Positions 35,258-45,500 of a stretch of 64,000 nucleotides of DNA are shown piece after piece; positions within the stretch are counted from its first letter, which is position 1; every line of letters begins with the position of its first letter. The notes beneath the pieces were generated by a model that saw only the letters and a program-made list of their open reading frames with translations, was not told where the DNA came from and ran no database searches. Both the position numbers and the translations under genes were made by a program. This DNA comes from Brachionus plicatilis (Eukaryota; Rotifera; Eurotatoria; Ploima; Brachionidae), in the NCBI GenBank assembly GCA_010279815.1, contig QEOQ01000180.1, positions 481,770-545,769 of the forward strand. The letters run 5' to 3'.

Positions 35258-36563
35258 TATTTTAAAATTTACAATTTTTAATTTTAATAAATGGAGATTT
35301 TTTATTTACTCTAAATCATTTAGAGTATATAAAATTATATATCTCTAGTAGAGATATATTCAAATTGTGTTATTTTAATAAAAATAAAATAATTGAAAAT
35401 TGTTTTAATTTTGATTCCTTAGTTTTGGTCCATGTTAAAAAAGTCCCTGTTATGATGCGTAATGAAAAAAAATGCTCAGATTTGAATAATATGACTCGAG
35501 TTTTGGATATGATCCTTTAAAAATAATGAAAAATTGAAAATTAAATAATTATTCAAGGAATTCTTCAATTATTAAAATTTTTAAGGAAAATCTAAGATTT
35601 TGTTTAGTAATCTTAATTGAAAAACTTATGGAATTTGATTTTAAAAATCTTTTAAGAATTTGTCAGATCTTAGATAACAAGACGATGTGAAATTTTAGTA
35701 CAAAAATTACAGGACAAAAAAGAAAGATGTTGTAATTTTTTTTCTAATTTTACAAAAATGGTTTTAGAATTTTCTCATTTTTTTAATTTTCTACAACTCT
35801 GCAATTTTCTGTTTTTAGAACCATTTTTGTTTAATGACATTTTTCTTTTTTTACTAGTATCTTGTACTAAAATTTCACATTGTCGATTATAAACCTTAAA
35901 ACTTTAAAAACTATTTTTTTTAATTTTTATTAATATTTTTATAAAACAAAGAACTTTAAAAATTTCCTTGTTTAATAACACCAAAAATAAAAAGGAAAAT
36001 TTTGGAATCATTAAATTTAACAAAATAAGCGCCTGTAAAGCTTTGCATCATACAATGATGAACTCCAGCAATATTTTCGTATTACTTCCTAGTTAATAAA
36101 ATAGAATCTAAGTACTTTTTTGATTTAGTTTCATTCTAAAATTTGTTCAAAAGTGACATAAAAATTTGTCTGTTGATTTACAACTTGATTTTGTAACTTA
36201 AATTGCACGCTTTAATCAAATAATTTTAAATTGAATGAATAATTGCAGAGTAAATTCAATGTTTTGGATAACCCAAAGAGAAGAAAAAAAAAAATTCTTA
36301 ATAGTAATGTTCATTGATTTTTCGCTCTAAAATTTCTTAGTTTTGTTTAAAAATTAATTAATTCTTTATATTACAAACGAAATATTGATAAGAGACAATT
36401 CATGAAGCAATGAAGTTAAAAAATTTGTTTTCAAAATTCTAATATCAAATGTTCATATAAGTATTTTTCTATTTTAATTTAAATACGTTATAACAAATAA
36501 TTTTTTAAAATTGAATTAAAAGAAATTAAAAATTAGTTCTTCATAGTCGGGTAAATATGATGA
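35258..36563. other. Intergenic DNA with a foldback MITE
   Basis: Apart from the MITE at 35681-35884, this is A/T-rich DNA without a gene. It includes the 3' flank of the calcium-sensor gene, with short palindromes near 35310-35360 (ATCATTTAGAGTATA-type and ATCTCTAGTAGAGAT). Confidence 0.5.
35681..35884. mobile_element. Foldback MITE, TGTGAAATTTT family
   Basis: The ends GACGATGTGAAATTTTAGTA and the inverse of GACAATGTGAAATTTTAGTA match over more than 25 bp. The interior (CTGCAATTTT, AGAACCATTTTTGT) resembles the 21.7 kb copy. Confidence 0.75.
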
Positions 36564-37340
36564 AAAAATTTGCTAATAAATCAGCAAAAATTATCAAATG
36601 ATATTTTAGATTAAAAAAATTAGAAAATGAATTTTTTAAAAAAATTTAATTTTTAAAATTAAATAAAAAAAAAACTAATTGAACACCTAGATGTCATTAG
36701 CTGTTCAAGGTCGGAAAAAAACAAGCCTAAAAACGAATGCGCCAAATTTCAAGACACCAAAAAGACTAATAAATGGAACAACAGATAATACCAGTTTGAC
36801 AAAAAACAAAAGTTGCTTGAGCTTGAACTCGTCGAAATCGGCTAAGAATTTGGACGATTTGAACAAAATGAAAAAGTTTGATGAAGAAAAAAAGCCAGAT
36901 ATAAAACAAGAGCCCAAGGATGCTGAAGAAAAATCATCAAATGCCAAACCTGAGAGTGCCAAGTGTGATGACTTGGTCGAATTGGAGTTGTCACAGGAAG
37001 AAATAAAACAAAGAGAAAAATATTTCGAAGAAAAATTAAAGGATCTTGGAAACAAATTGAGAAAAATTCGCCAAATGGGTGTTTGTTCCGGTCAGGCTTT
37101 GTCTGATCTCAAAGAGAACGAGATGAGCGAAAGTTTGAGTTTGTACTTAAAAGAATACTTGTGCCATGTTGGCAATTTGGAAAGAGATTGTGATGACAAG
37201 CTAGAATCTTTAAACGAGTGGTATCTTCGAGAAAAGGAAGACATCGAGGAAACTTATAGAACGGAAAAGAAAAAAGCTGAGCAAGAATTTCACGAAAAAC
37301 GAAAAGAGCTCAAGGAAAATTTGATCAATGAACATGAAGA
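36564..37340 (+). repeat. Right arm of the 777-bp inverted repeat
   Basis: This is the inverted partner of 29514-30290. It includes the presumed promoter and the first 217 or so codons of Sds3-like copy B. Identity ends abruptly after AACATGAAGA at 37340. Confidence 0.9.
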
Positions 37341-37506
37341 GAAGCGAAGAAAAGTTGAGACTGATCTTAAAATGTTAGAAATTAATTTTGACTATTATGA
37401 AAATAAAATATTTCCTACTCGAAAACTTAGAAGACGTGGTAATACTCCATGTAACCCTAATTTTGATTTCCTTTTAGACGCAAGCAGTTTGGATATTTTT
37501 TATTAG
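36691..37506 (+). CDS. Sds3/BRMS1-family corepressor subunit, copy B
   Basis: A 271-residue paralog of copy A, transcribed away from it. The first 217 or so residues differ from copy A by a single substitution (Ser/Ala at 17). From residue 218 on, nucleotide identity disappears, though protein similarity remains: EEKRRKVETDLKMLEINFDY versus EEIRKQIEIDRNTLDIN, then TRKLRRR versus TRNLRRR. The end, NFDFLLDASSLDIF, matches the same family block as copy A, but the stop comes there. The protein thus keeps the coiled coil that binds Sin3 in relatives and loses the Ser/Asn-rich insert of copy A. It could be a functional shorter isoform gene or a decaying copy; the frame is intact. The stop is followed at once by an ATG and a hydrophobic frame (37507-37722), which I regard as non-coding. 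Confidence 0.8.
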   Translation: MSLAVQGRKKTSLKTNAPNFKTPKRLINGTTDNTSLTKNKSCLSLNSSKSAKNLDDLNKMKKFDEEKKPDIKQEPKDAEEKSSNAKPESAKCDDLVELELSQEEIKQREKYFEEKLKDLGNKLRKIRQMGVCSGQALSDLKENEMSESLSLYLKEYLCHVGNLERDCDDKLESLNEWYLREKEDIEETYRTEKKKAEQEFHEKRKELKENLINEHEEKRRKVETDLKMLEINFDYYENKIFPTRKLRRRGNTPCNPNFDFLLDASSLDIFY

Positions 37507-39455
37507 ATGAATAGTTTTATTGTAAAATTACTCCATTTTGATGCTTCTGTTTATTTATATTTAGTTAACTTTATTTTTCTATGGGAATTTCGTTTTTTCA
37601 TTGAACCTAAACAATATGAATTAAAATTTTTTCCTCCTCATTTTGATATATTTAGTTCTAAATTAAAAATTATAAAACTAATAAATATCCTAAAAAAAGA
37701 CGTTTTTCGTAAGTTATCCTAATTTTTAAATTTTTATTCAATTTTAATTTAAAATTTTGACTAAAAGTTCTTAAATGCTTTCTTTATTTATCTCTAAATC
37801 TGTTCAAATATTTCACCATTTTTTAATTAAATTTTCATTTTTGTTTTAGTCAAAAAAATATCAAAAATTATTCTATGATTATGATTTAAAATTGAAAATT
37901 TATAAAACAATCGAGTTTTGAGTTTTTGTCTCCAATTTTTTATTTTTCAAAGGAATTAAAATTATCAAATAAAATTAAGCTAAATATTTAGTTTAAAATA
38001 TTTTAAAAATTCAAAAAAAGCTAAGAAATTTTCTCAAGTATTATAGAATGAATAATTATATTACCCTTTTCTACCCTAGCGGATAACAGTTCCTCGAAAA
38101 GGCATTCATTTCATTTTAATTCATTTCTTAATTCATAAGACAAAAATTTAAAGAAAAGATAATCATCGTTGAAAATATTATTTGTTGAAACAAATGTATT
38201 CTTTTTTTAATTCTATCTCTTTTAATAATTATATAATTTCAGAATTATATAAATTTATGATTTTATCACAGACAAAGCGTTAGTATTTTCTCAAAAAAAC
38301 AAAAAAAATATTTAATTTTGTCAATAATTTGCAAATAAAATAAAAATTAAAAAAAAAAAATTTTTACAATTTTTTTATTTAAATGATAATCAACTATGCC
38401 TTTTCTTTTGTTATCACATATTTAACTTCGCCTGTTTAAATTTACTTTTATCTATTAAGTAAAATCAGCACTTTTGACTTCAGATGTATTTTTTAATCAT
38501 TTGATTTTTATTTTGTATGAGTAATTTTTCATTTATTTATTTGTTTATTTGTACCGAGCTACTTTATTTATTTATTTATTTATTTATTGTCATTGAATTA
38601 ACCCCCTTTTAGGAGAAGTAAATTTTAAAGATTAAAATTAAAATAAAAATAAATAAAAATTAGTTGATTTTTGAAAATAAAATTGACATATAAAAATAAA
38701 AGGTAAATGAGAAAATAAGAAAAGACCAATAAGTAAAATTCACCTTTTCTTGATTAGCTCATTTAAACCTAATGTTGTACATATAGCTTACTTTCTAAAC
38801 CAACTTACTTTCTGAAGTGTCTTGTGAGTAAGGCAAAGAATGAAAAGGAGTTTGGACATTATGTTTACGATTTCAGATGAGAGACAGCTAAATTTAATTA
38901 AGTGGGCTGTTAAAAGACAGTCTTGCAAACAGATAGTGCTTATCAAAGTTAAAAAATTTTTAGAATCTTGAGAATTCTAGAAATGCGACAAGTTGGTCTT
39001 ATAGCGGTTCTAATAAAATCGCAACGCGATCGGCAAGCCCGGCCCGGCCCGGTCAATTTATATTAGCTAGCTTTTTTCACTAATATGCTTTTATTGATTC
39101 AGTGCCTATTTGACAAGTGGATTTACGTAAATTTTCGTAAAAATTGGTAAAAATGAAAAGGCCAAAAAAAGCTAAATTTTTATTATTTTCTAATAAATTT
39201 TGAAAAAAGCAGTTTCTATTTATTTGATTATATTTTACCAAAAGTTACTTTTTTTAAACTTTTTTTTACTAATTTTACAAAAAATTTAAGTTAAAAAAGG
39301 TAAAATATGGTAAAATAAAGTATTTTTTGAAAGAAAATTAAGAAATTTTTAAATCTCCTAATAAACTAGCAGTCCGACCATCCGCCATCTTTGTCCAACA
39401 CTATATCAATTACCTATGAAACAAAAATAACACTAACTTAAATTTTAAGAATTAT
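37507..39455. other. AT-rich intergenic DNA
   Basis: No gene. It contains a LINE tail near 38.6 kb and a short GC-rich patch at 39019-39053 (GCAACGCGATCGGCAAGCCC, then GGCCCGGCCCGG), striking against the surrounding composition. Confidence 0.5.
38545..38640 (-). mobile_element. LINE 3' tail with AATA microsatellite
   Basis: On the minus strand CTCCTAAAAGGGGGTTAATT and CAATGAC are followed by about seven AATA units, then AGTAGCTCGGTACAAATAAA. A GC-richer UTR leading into an AATA repeat suggests a truncated non-LTR retrotransposon end. Confidence 0.4.
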
Positions 39456-40422
39456 TAACTTTTAATCGTAAAATTTTAGATTTATTTTGTTTTTTTTTAT
39501 GGTACAAAAATTCATGGCTTTTAGAATCTTTTTTATACAACAGCAAAAGATCAATTCAATATTTATCCTTGGATTAATATTAATTAGAATGTCAATTAAT
39601 TTAAAATCAATTAATTTGATAAATATACTTAAATGAGCTAGTATAATGGATAGAGTTGTTTCATATAATGAGTAAGATTCTTTATTACTTTTGGAGTTTA
39701 AAAATGGCATATAAACACCAAGATAGCCCTATGACTCGAGGGTCTTATATGAATATAACTATAATAACGATTTAAAAATTCACTGTCAATTAGATCACAG
39801 GAATCATTGAATATCCAGAATTGACCACCTGTCTTCCTCTATTTTTTGCGAGGTTGTGTGGGATATTTGATTGAAAGAGTGCGGGATTTTTTTTAAGACA
39901 TTAGAGGACAAATTTTTAATAATGTAAAATTCATTTTTTTGGTCCATAATTCAATTAACTAACAAATATTTGAATTATCTAAAAGTTAGTTACATTAAGG
40001 GTGATGGGGTTCCGTTTTAGACGTGTTAGCCATTTGATGATGTTGATTGCGTGTTTCGTTGATGTAGTGGATATGATTTATGAGATTTAGTAGTATTTTT
40101 CCCTCTAAAACTTATTGCCTCATAATATTTTTCCAATTTAAACTTTTTCCCTTTATAAAATTTTCCCTTTATAAAATTTTCCTTTTATAAAATTTTCCTT
40201 TTAAAATTTTTACCTCTGTATTTTAAAAAATAATTTTAGACAGTTAAAAAATGAAGATTAAATAAATTTATTTTAAAATTAATTGACATTCTTATTGATA
40301 TTAATCCAAAGATAAATATTGAATTGATATTTTACTGTTGTATAAAAAGGTTCTAAAAGCCATGAATTTTTGTACCATAAAGAAAAAACAGAAAATAAAT
40401 TTAAAACTTTAATAAAAAGTTA
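39456..40422. mobile_element. Long-TIR element of about 970 bp
   Basis: Inverted arms of about 150 bp, 39456-39610 and 40268-40422, share TTATGGTACAAAAATTCATG (and GCTTTTAGAA after it), ATACAACAG and CAATTCAATATTTATC. Read toward the centre, one arm encodes LININPRINIELIFCCCIKK on the minus strand. The other arm encodes LIDINPKINIELIFYCCIKR on the plus strand. The conservative differences hint at an ancestral coding arm. The interior holds a 17-bp minisatellite. No transposase is recognised. Confidence 0.7.
40145..40215. repeat. Minisatellite, 17-18 bp unit, about four copies
   Basis: The unit CCCTTTATAAAATTTTC is repeated in tandem with drift of CCC to CCT and TTTATA to TTTTATA. It lies inside the long-TIR element. 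Confidence 0.8.
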
Positions 40423-41060
40423 AATTAAATAAAATAGAAGTTGAGTTTTTTTATCAAAAAAAATCTATTTTTTTATTTAACAATTATAATATTCTCCGCG
40501 TTTCAACCAATTTTGATGGATCTATACAATTTCATTGCCAAAAGTCCAAGTCCATCAGCATAACGGTTAATCGATAGCTTATTTGGTAAATTTTTATTTT
40601 TTTTTATTAGTTAATAATTCCTTTATTAAATGATTCCTTTTTGCAAATAAAAATTAATAATTATGTAACACTGCCCAAAAAAGGGAAAAATTATAAATGA
40701 CCGGTTTATGGGAGCTATTAATTACAGCACCTCTAGATCAATTACTTCTGTCTTTAATTTTTTCGAGATCAAACAAACTTATGGAAAATTTGTAAGTTTA
40801 AATAAACTACAGGTTTAGATCCGTATCAAACTCTGAAATTCTTGATTAAATGCATCATCAAGACTTGATTTTAAGGCTAAAAAGTAAAAATAACTCTATT
40901 TTATGCATTTGGTGCAGCACTAAGAATTAACAAAAAAAAATAATAGAAAAATTAATTTTTTATCATCTCGATTTTTTTATCTACTAGAGTTTGAGTTGTG
41001 GTGCGGCATTATTGCTGTAAAATTTAAATAAAAAAGGAAAAAAAATTATGGAGATTTAAA

Positions 41061-41521
41061 GTTGATAAAGAATAAAAAATGGCACAAAAGATTAGTTTAA
41101 TTTGCTATAAGAGTGGACAAGACCTTTCCCAATTTTTTTCAAAATTTAAAATCAGGCTGATCCTAGCTTTAAAATAAATAAAAATTATATCTTAAAGTTG
41201 AATTTCCGATTAGTTAAAAATGTACGAAACCATCAAAAAGATTTGTACATTTTTGTAAAAAATCTTAAGCAACTCGAAAACAAAATTCGCACTTTACTGA
41301 GCAATAAGGACCCAATAGTTGTACAAGACCATGCCAAGTCTGTTTGCTTTTGGCTCGATATCATACGTCGTCATGGAATTCAATACCTTAAATGATATTG
41401 TTTTTCCAAAATAGGAGGGTTCAGTTATAATTTTAAAAAAAATTAAAGCCTTTATAAAATATAAAATTTTTTATGATAAAATTAATTTTGTGCCATTTTT
41501 TATTCTACACCCATTAACATG
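41061..41521. mobile_element. TIR-bounded element of about 460 bp
   Basis: The left end AGAATAAAAAATGGCACAAAA has its inverse, TTTTGTGCCATTTTTTATTCT, at the right end. Outer bases pair imperfectly (GTTGATAA versus GTTAATGG). The element carries the 66-codon frame described next. Confidence 0.6.
41195..41395 (+). pseudogene. Coding-like exon of unknown origin inside TIR element
   Basis: Starting after TTAAAG at 41194, a frame of about 66 codons runs to a TGA. It opens with a Leu codon; there is no ATG. Its composition is that of a real protein: KDLYIFVKNLKQLENKIRTL, DPIVVQDHAKSVCFWLDIIR, then RHGIQYLK. GC content rises with it. I do not recognise the family. An acceptor-like start, absence of ATG and enclosure by inverted repeats suggest a captured exon or the last exon of a transposon gene. 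Confidence 0.45.
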
Positions 41522-42599
41522 ACTAATTAGACAGTTTTTTTTTTGTTTTGATTTATTTTCTCAATTCTCGGTGCTGAAAAATGTTTTAGCTTTTGGTGCA
41601 GCATAATTGATCTAGGGAATAAGGTTAAATGAATTCAAATATTTCAACATTTTTAATGAAAAAATGATTATCTCTTACGACTGAAAAATAAAATAAAAAT
41701 AAAATTTTTTTTTTTAAATAAAACTCTTTTGCTCGGACTTTTGAAACTGGATCTGGAACCGTAAAAAATTCAAATTGTTTGGACTTTTTTTTTAAATTTA
41801 AAAGTCTTTGACTTGGACTTTATTTTGAGCATTTTAAACAACTTTATTTCTAAATCAAAACTATCAATAATAATATTTTATCTGAAGATTAATTTCATAA
41901 ATTATTAATTAAAATTAAAAGAATAAAATTTAATGAACGTCGGTAAATTGGCAACGATTTTTTCAAACATTTTATTATATAAATCAGATTTTTATTAACT
42001 AATTTTGCAAGTTATTTTAATATTTTAATTCGATATAAAAATAGAAAATGAAAATTAATAATTATAAATAGCTGCGTTGAATTTTAAGCCAATTAGCCAA
42101 TTGACTTAGATAACAATCGTTGCAGAACAAGTCAATTACACCTTCGACGGCGAATGATTCCACTTGATTCGAACATTGATTAGAACAGCTTTGCAATATC
42201 ACTAAATAGAGTTTAAAAATTAAATTTTTTTGTCTAGAAAAAAATTAAAAATAGAAAATAATTCTATCACTTGCAGTACGAGCTAAAATAGTTTTATTAG
42301 GCTAATCAACACTTACAAGTGATTTGTAGAGGTTTTTTTTCAGTAAAGATTTTTTCCGAAATGCAAAATAGATACAATTTTTAAAGTTTAAAAAAAAAAC
42401 TCAAAAAGAAAATATGAAAATATTTAAACCAAAATGCTTGACCACAAAAATATAAAAATACACGATGGGCTATTACCCGACGAAGAGACTTAATTATTTT
42501 ACTTTAAGAATAAAAAAAAAAAGAAATATTTAAAGCTAAAGAATACAAATTGATAAGAAATTTTTTAATTTATTTTTTTCTCTTGGCTGGCAGTGTAAT
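41522..42599. other. Intergenic DNA with a decayed hAT MITE
   Basis: At about 41727-41845 sequences like CTCGGACTTTTGAAA and CTTGGACTTTATTTTGAGCATTTT-AAACAACTT match the interior and right end of the hAT MITE family, but the left end has eroded. The remainder is A/T-rich, with a short GC-richer patch at 42115-42190 that shows no frame I trust. Confidence 0.5.
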
Positions 42600-45500
42600 C
42601 TATGAGGTAGACTTATGGCGGCCCGAAATTTTCGATTGCATTATACGTTCGACGATTGTTTTTGCGTATTTTAGACGAGTGAATACTTCTTTGGTACAAC
42701 CAAACTTTTCTATTAGAGTAAATTTGAATGTGCGGTAGTCGCGTTTTTCGTCTATGTAGGTAACGGCACCCATGATCGGACAAACAATTATTTTTGTGTG
42801 GTCATGAAAAAAATTGATCTGAAAATTTTAAAAAAAGCATAAATTTTAGAACTGAAAATTTTATCTTCTGGCTACTTGAATAGTTCCATTGGATAGATGC
42901 AAAATGATTGCATTTCTGGTTCTCAGCCATGTTCTCAAAAATGGCAGGCGTGACATTTCATCACCTGGACGGGGTGCAATACTAGCACCAGCCTTTAATA
43001 ATAATAAAAATATTAATTTTTCACATTCTGTTATTTTCTCACAGTGACATTTGGACCATTTTTTTTAGAGAATTTTTTTTCTATTTTTCATTTATTTAAG
43101 TAGAACCTGTCAGAATTGTTTAAAGTCCCAAAATAAAGTTCGGACTTGAGACTTGTGACTTTTAAACAACTCTGGAAAGTACCAAAAAATATAAAAAAAT
43201 GTTCCAAAGTGCTCACAGCGAGGTTTTTCTACAAGCACCAAGTTTGAGTAAACAGTTTTTTTTTATGCATCAATAAAAGAATCAAGTGTCCCATTTATGT
43301 GATTACACACTTTTGTTCTAAGATTTTTTGGTATTGTGAAATTCAAATCATTTGAATTTCACAAGGAAGAATTAAAATTAAAGTTAATAAAATATACATA
43401 AAAAATTCTGCAACAAAGTGAAACATACTTTGTTAAACGATGTAATACGATGTAGTATTTTTTTAAGTATTTTTTATTAACTTTAATTTTTAATTCATCA
43501 AAAAAGGAAGAATCTTTGTTCAATTTGTACTTGAATTTCACAACACCTATTTTTTTGATGGAAAAAAATGGCATCGTGAAATTACATACAAAATTTCCAA
43601 AACAAAAATAAAAAAAATTTAAAATTTTTTTTCTAAATGTCAAAAACTTGTTCTGTAAAATGAATCAAAGTGAAACAACTGTTGTTTCACCTTCTGCGGA
43701 AGTCTGCAAAATCTGTGCAAATAAATTCCGCTTTATTTTTAACACTTTTAAATAGGATGCAATTTTGCAAAATTTGCACAGATTTTGCAGACTTTTGCAG
43801 AAGGAGAAATAACAGTTGTTTCACTTTGATTCATTTACAGAACAAGTTTTTGGCATTTAGAACAAAATTCATAAATTTTTTTTATTTTTGTTATGGAAGT
43901 TTTGTATGAAAACTTCACGATGGCGAAAAAAATTTCCGAGTCTTAGATTTAAAAAATATTGATTTTGCCTTCTTAAAAAACTTGGGTGCTTCAAGTGCAA
44001 AATTTTTCCAATTACTTTTAATAAATGCTGGCTCATGTAATCCCGGAAATATTTTAATAGAGTTATTTTTTTCTGCAACCAGTCCGGATAGGACTGTAGT
44101 GTGTACAAATATTCACTTCCATCTCTTTCAATATACTGCAAATTTCTATAAAAAAAATAAAAATAAATTTTGAAAAAAATTTTTTTTTTTTTAAATTTAA
44201 AAAAAAATACTGACTCTCCGCTTGAGCAAAGTATAAGCCTGGTTGAGTCATTGAACAAGACACCGACACTTTCGTCACACAGCTGATATCCAAGGCCATA
44301 CTTGTCCGAATAGTCAACCCATTTGCTGACCCAAAGCATGGGCACACAGGCTGGATCCTCGGCATCATCTAAAAAAATCAAATAAATAAGAAAAAATATA
44401 TTTTTTTTATTATCTCAAAATCTGTCAAACCTATTCTGAGTGGTTCGACTTCGGTCGGCTTGGCAACTATGACCGAAGAGAGCTGCTGGTACAAATCAGC
44501 GATGTAGTAGTCCTCTGGCGGCTCGTCGTGTCTTTCCTGTCCACTATCGACCTCGACCATGCGGTTTCGCTGTCCGCCAGCAGAGGCCTGCTGTCCCTGA
44601 GCTTGGCCCTGGACGCCGGACGCAGCACTCTGAGCCCTTGAGTCCATTCTTCCGCCTATCAAACCAGACAAAACCACCGACTCAATTCCGTTGGTCTGAG
44701 CCGACTTGCCATCTGCAAAGCAAACAGTTAAAAAATTAGAAAAAGCCTTTCAACTGCTGTCTAACCATTTATTTCCAAGAGGGGCTTACGAAGAGCTGAA
44801 GAAACGGAGCCGATGCCGCCATTCGCCGCCATGTTATTTCCCATGATCATTTGAGCATTGCCATTGTTGGCCATCAGATTGTTGGAGCAAGACATCATGT
44901 TCATGGACATGGGGTGCATGCTGTTGTCGCGGTCGAAACGCGGCGGCATCGACAAACATGTTGTGGGCAGTCTCGGCGGCAAATAACCTTGAGGAGAAAA
45001 AAAAATTTTTTTTTTAAATTTTAATAAATTTAATAAAAAAAAAAAAAAAAAAAAATTTTTTAAATAAAAAGTACCACTGTAGAAGAACTCGTCCTGCAAT
45101 ATTTGACACATAGTGGGCCTGAGATTGGGATCAGCCTGGAGCAAATTGTTGATCAAAGTTTTTGCCGGAGCGCTCACCTTATTCGGCGGAATGGAGTACT
45201 CATTTTTTTTTATCTTGGCATAGGTGTCTTTGAGGCAACTGGTCTCGAAGGGCGGCTTGCCAATCAGCAGCGTGTACAAAATGCATCCCAGCGACCACAC
45301 GTCCACTTCGTACGAGTGGCCCTTTTTGTTCAGCACCTCTGGCGCAATGTAGTTTGGTGTGCCGCACAGAGTCTTTTTTCTCTCGCCCTCAAAGTCAACT
45401 TTGGTGGCGAGACCAAAGTCGCCAATCTTCAGCTCCATGTCGTCGTTTAGAAACAAATTTCCCAGCTTCAAGTCCCTGTGGATGATCTTGTTGTCGTGCA

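Noticed and set aside
37507..37722. Frame starting immediately after the stop of Sds3-like copy B
   Set aside because: It is hydrophobic and Phe/Lys-rich with no similarity to the Sds3 C-terminus, so it is neither a read-through extension nor a second gene.
43359..43909. Frames on both strands in PLK intron 5
   Set aside because: They arise from the arms of foldback elements and are mirrored on both strands, as expected for hairpin DNA.
44063..44381. Unspliced minus-strand frames in the Polo-like kinase region
   Set aside because: They run into introns (poly-Phe/Lys stretches). The spliced model restores the Polo-box sequence exactly at each junction.
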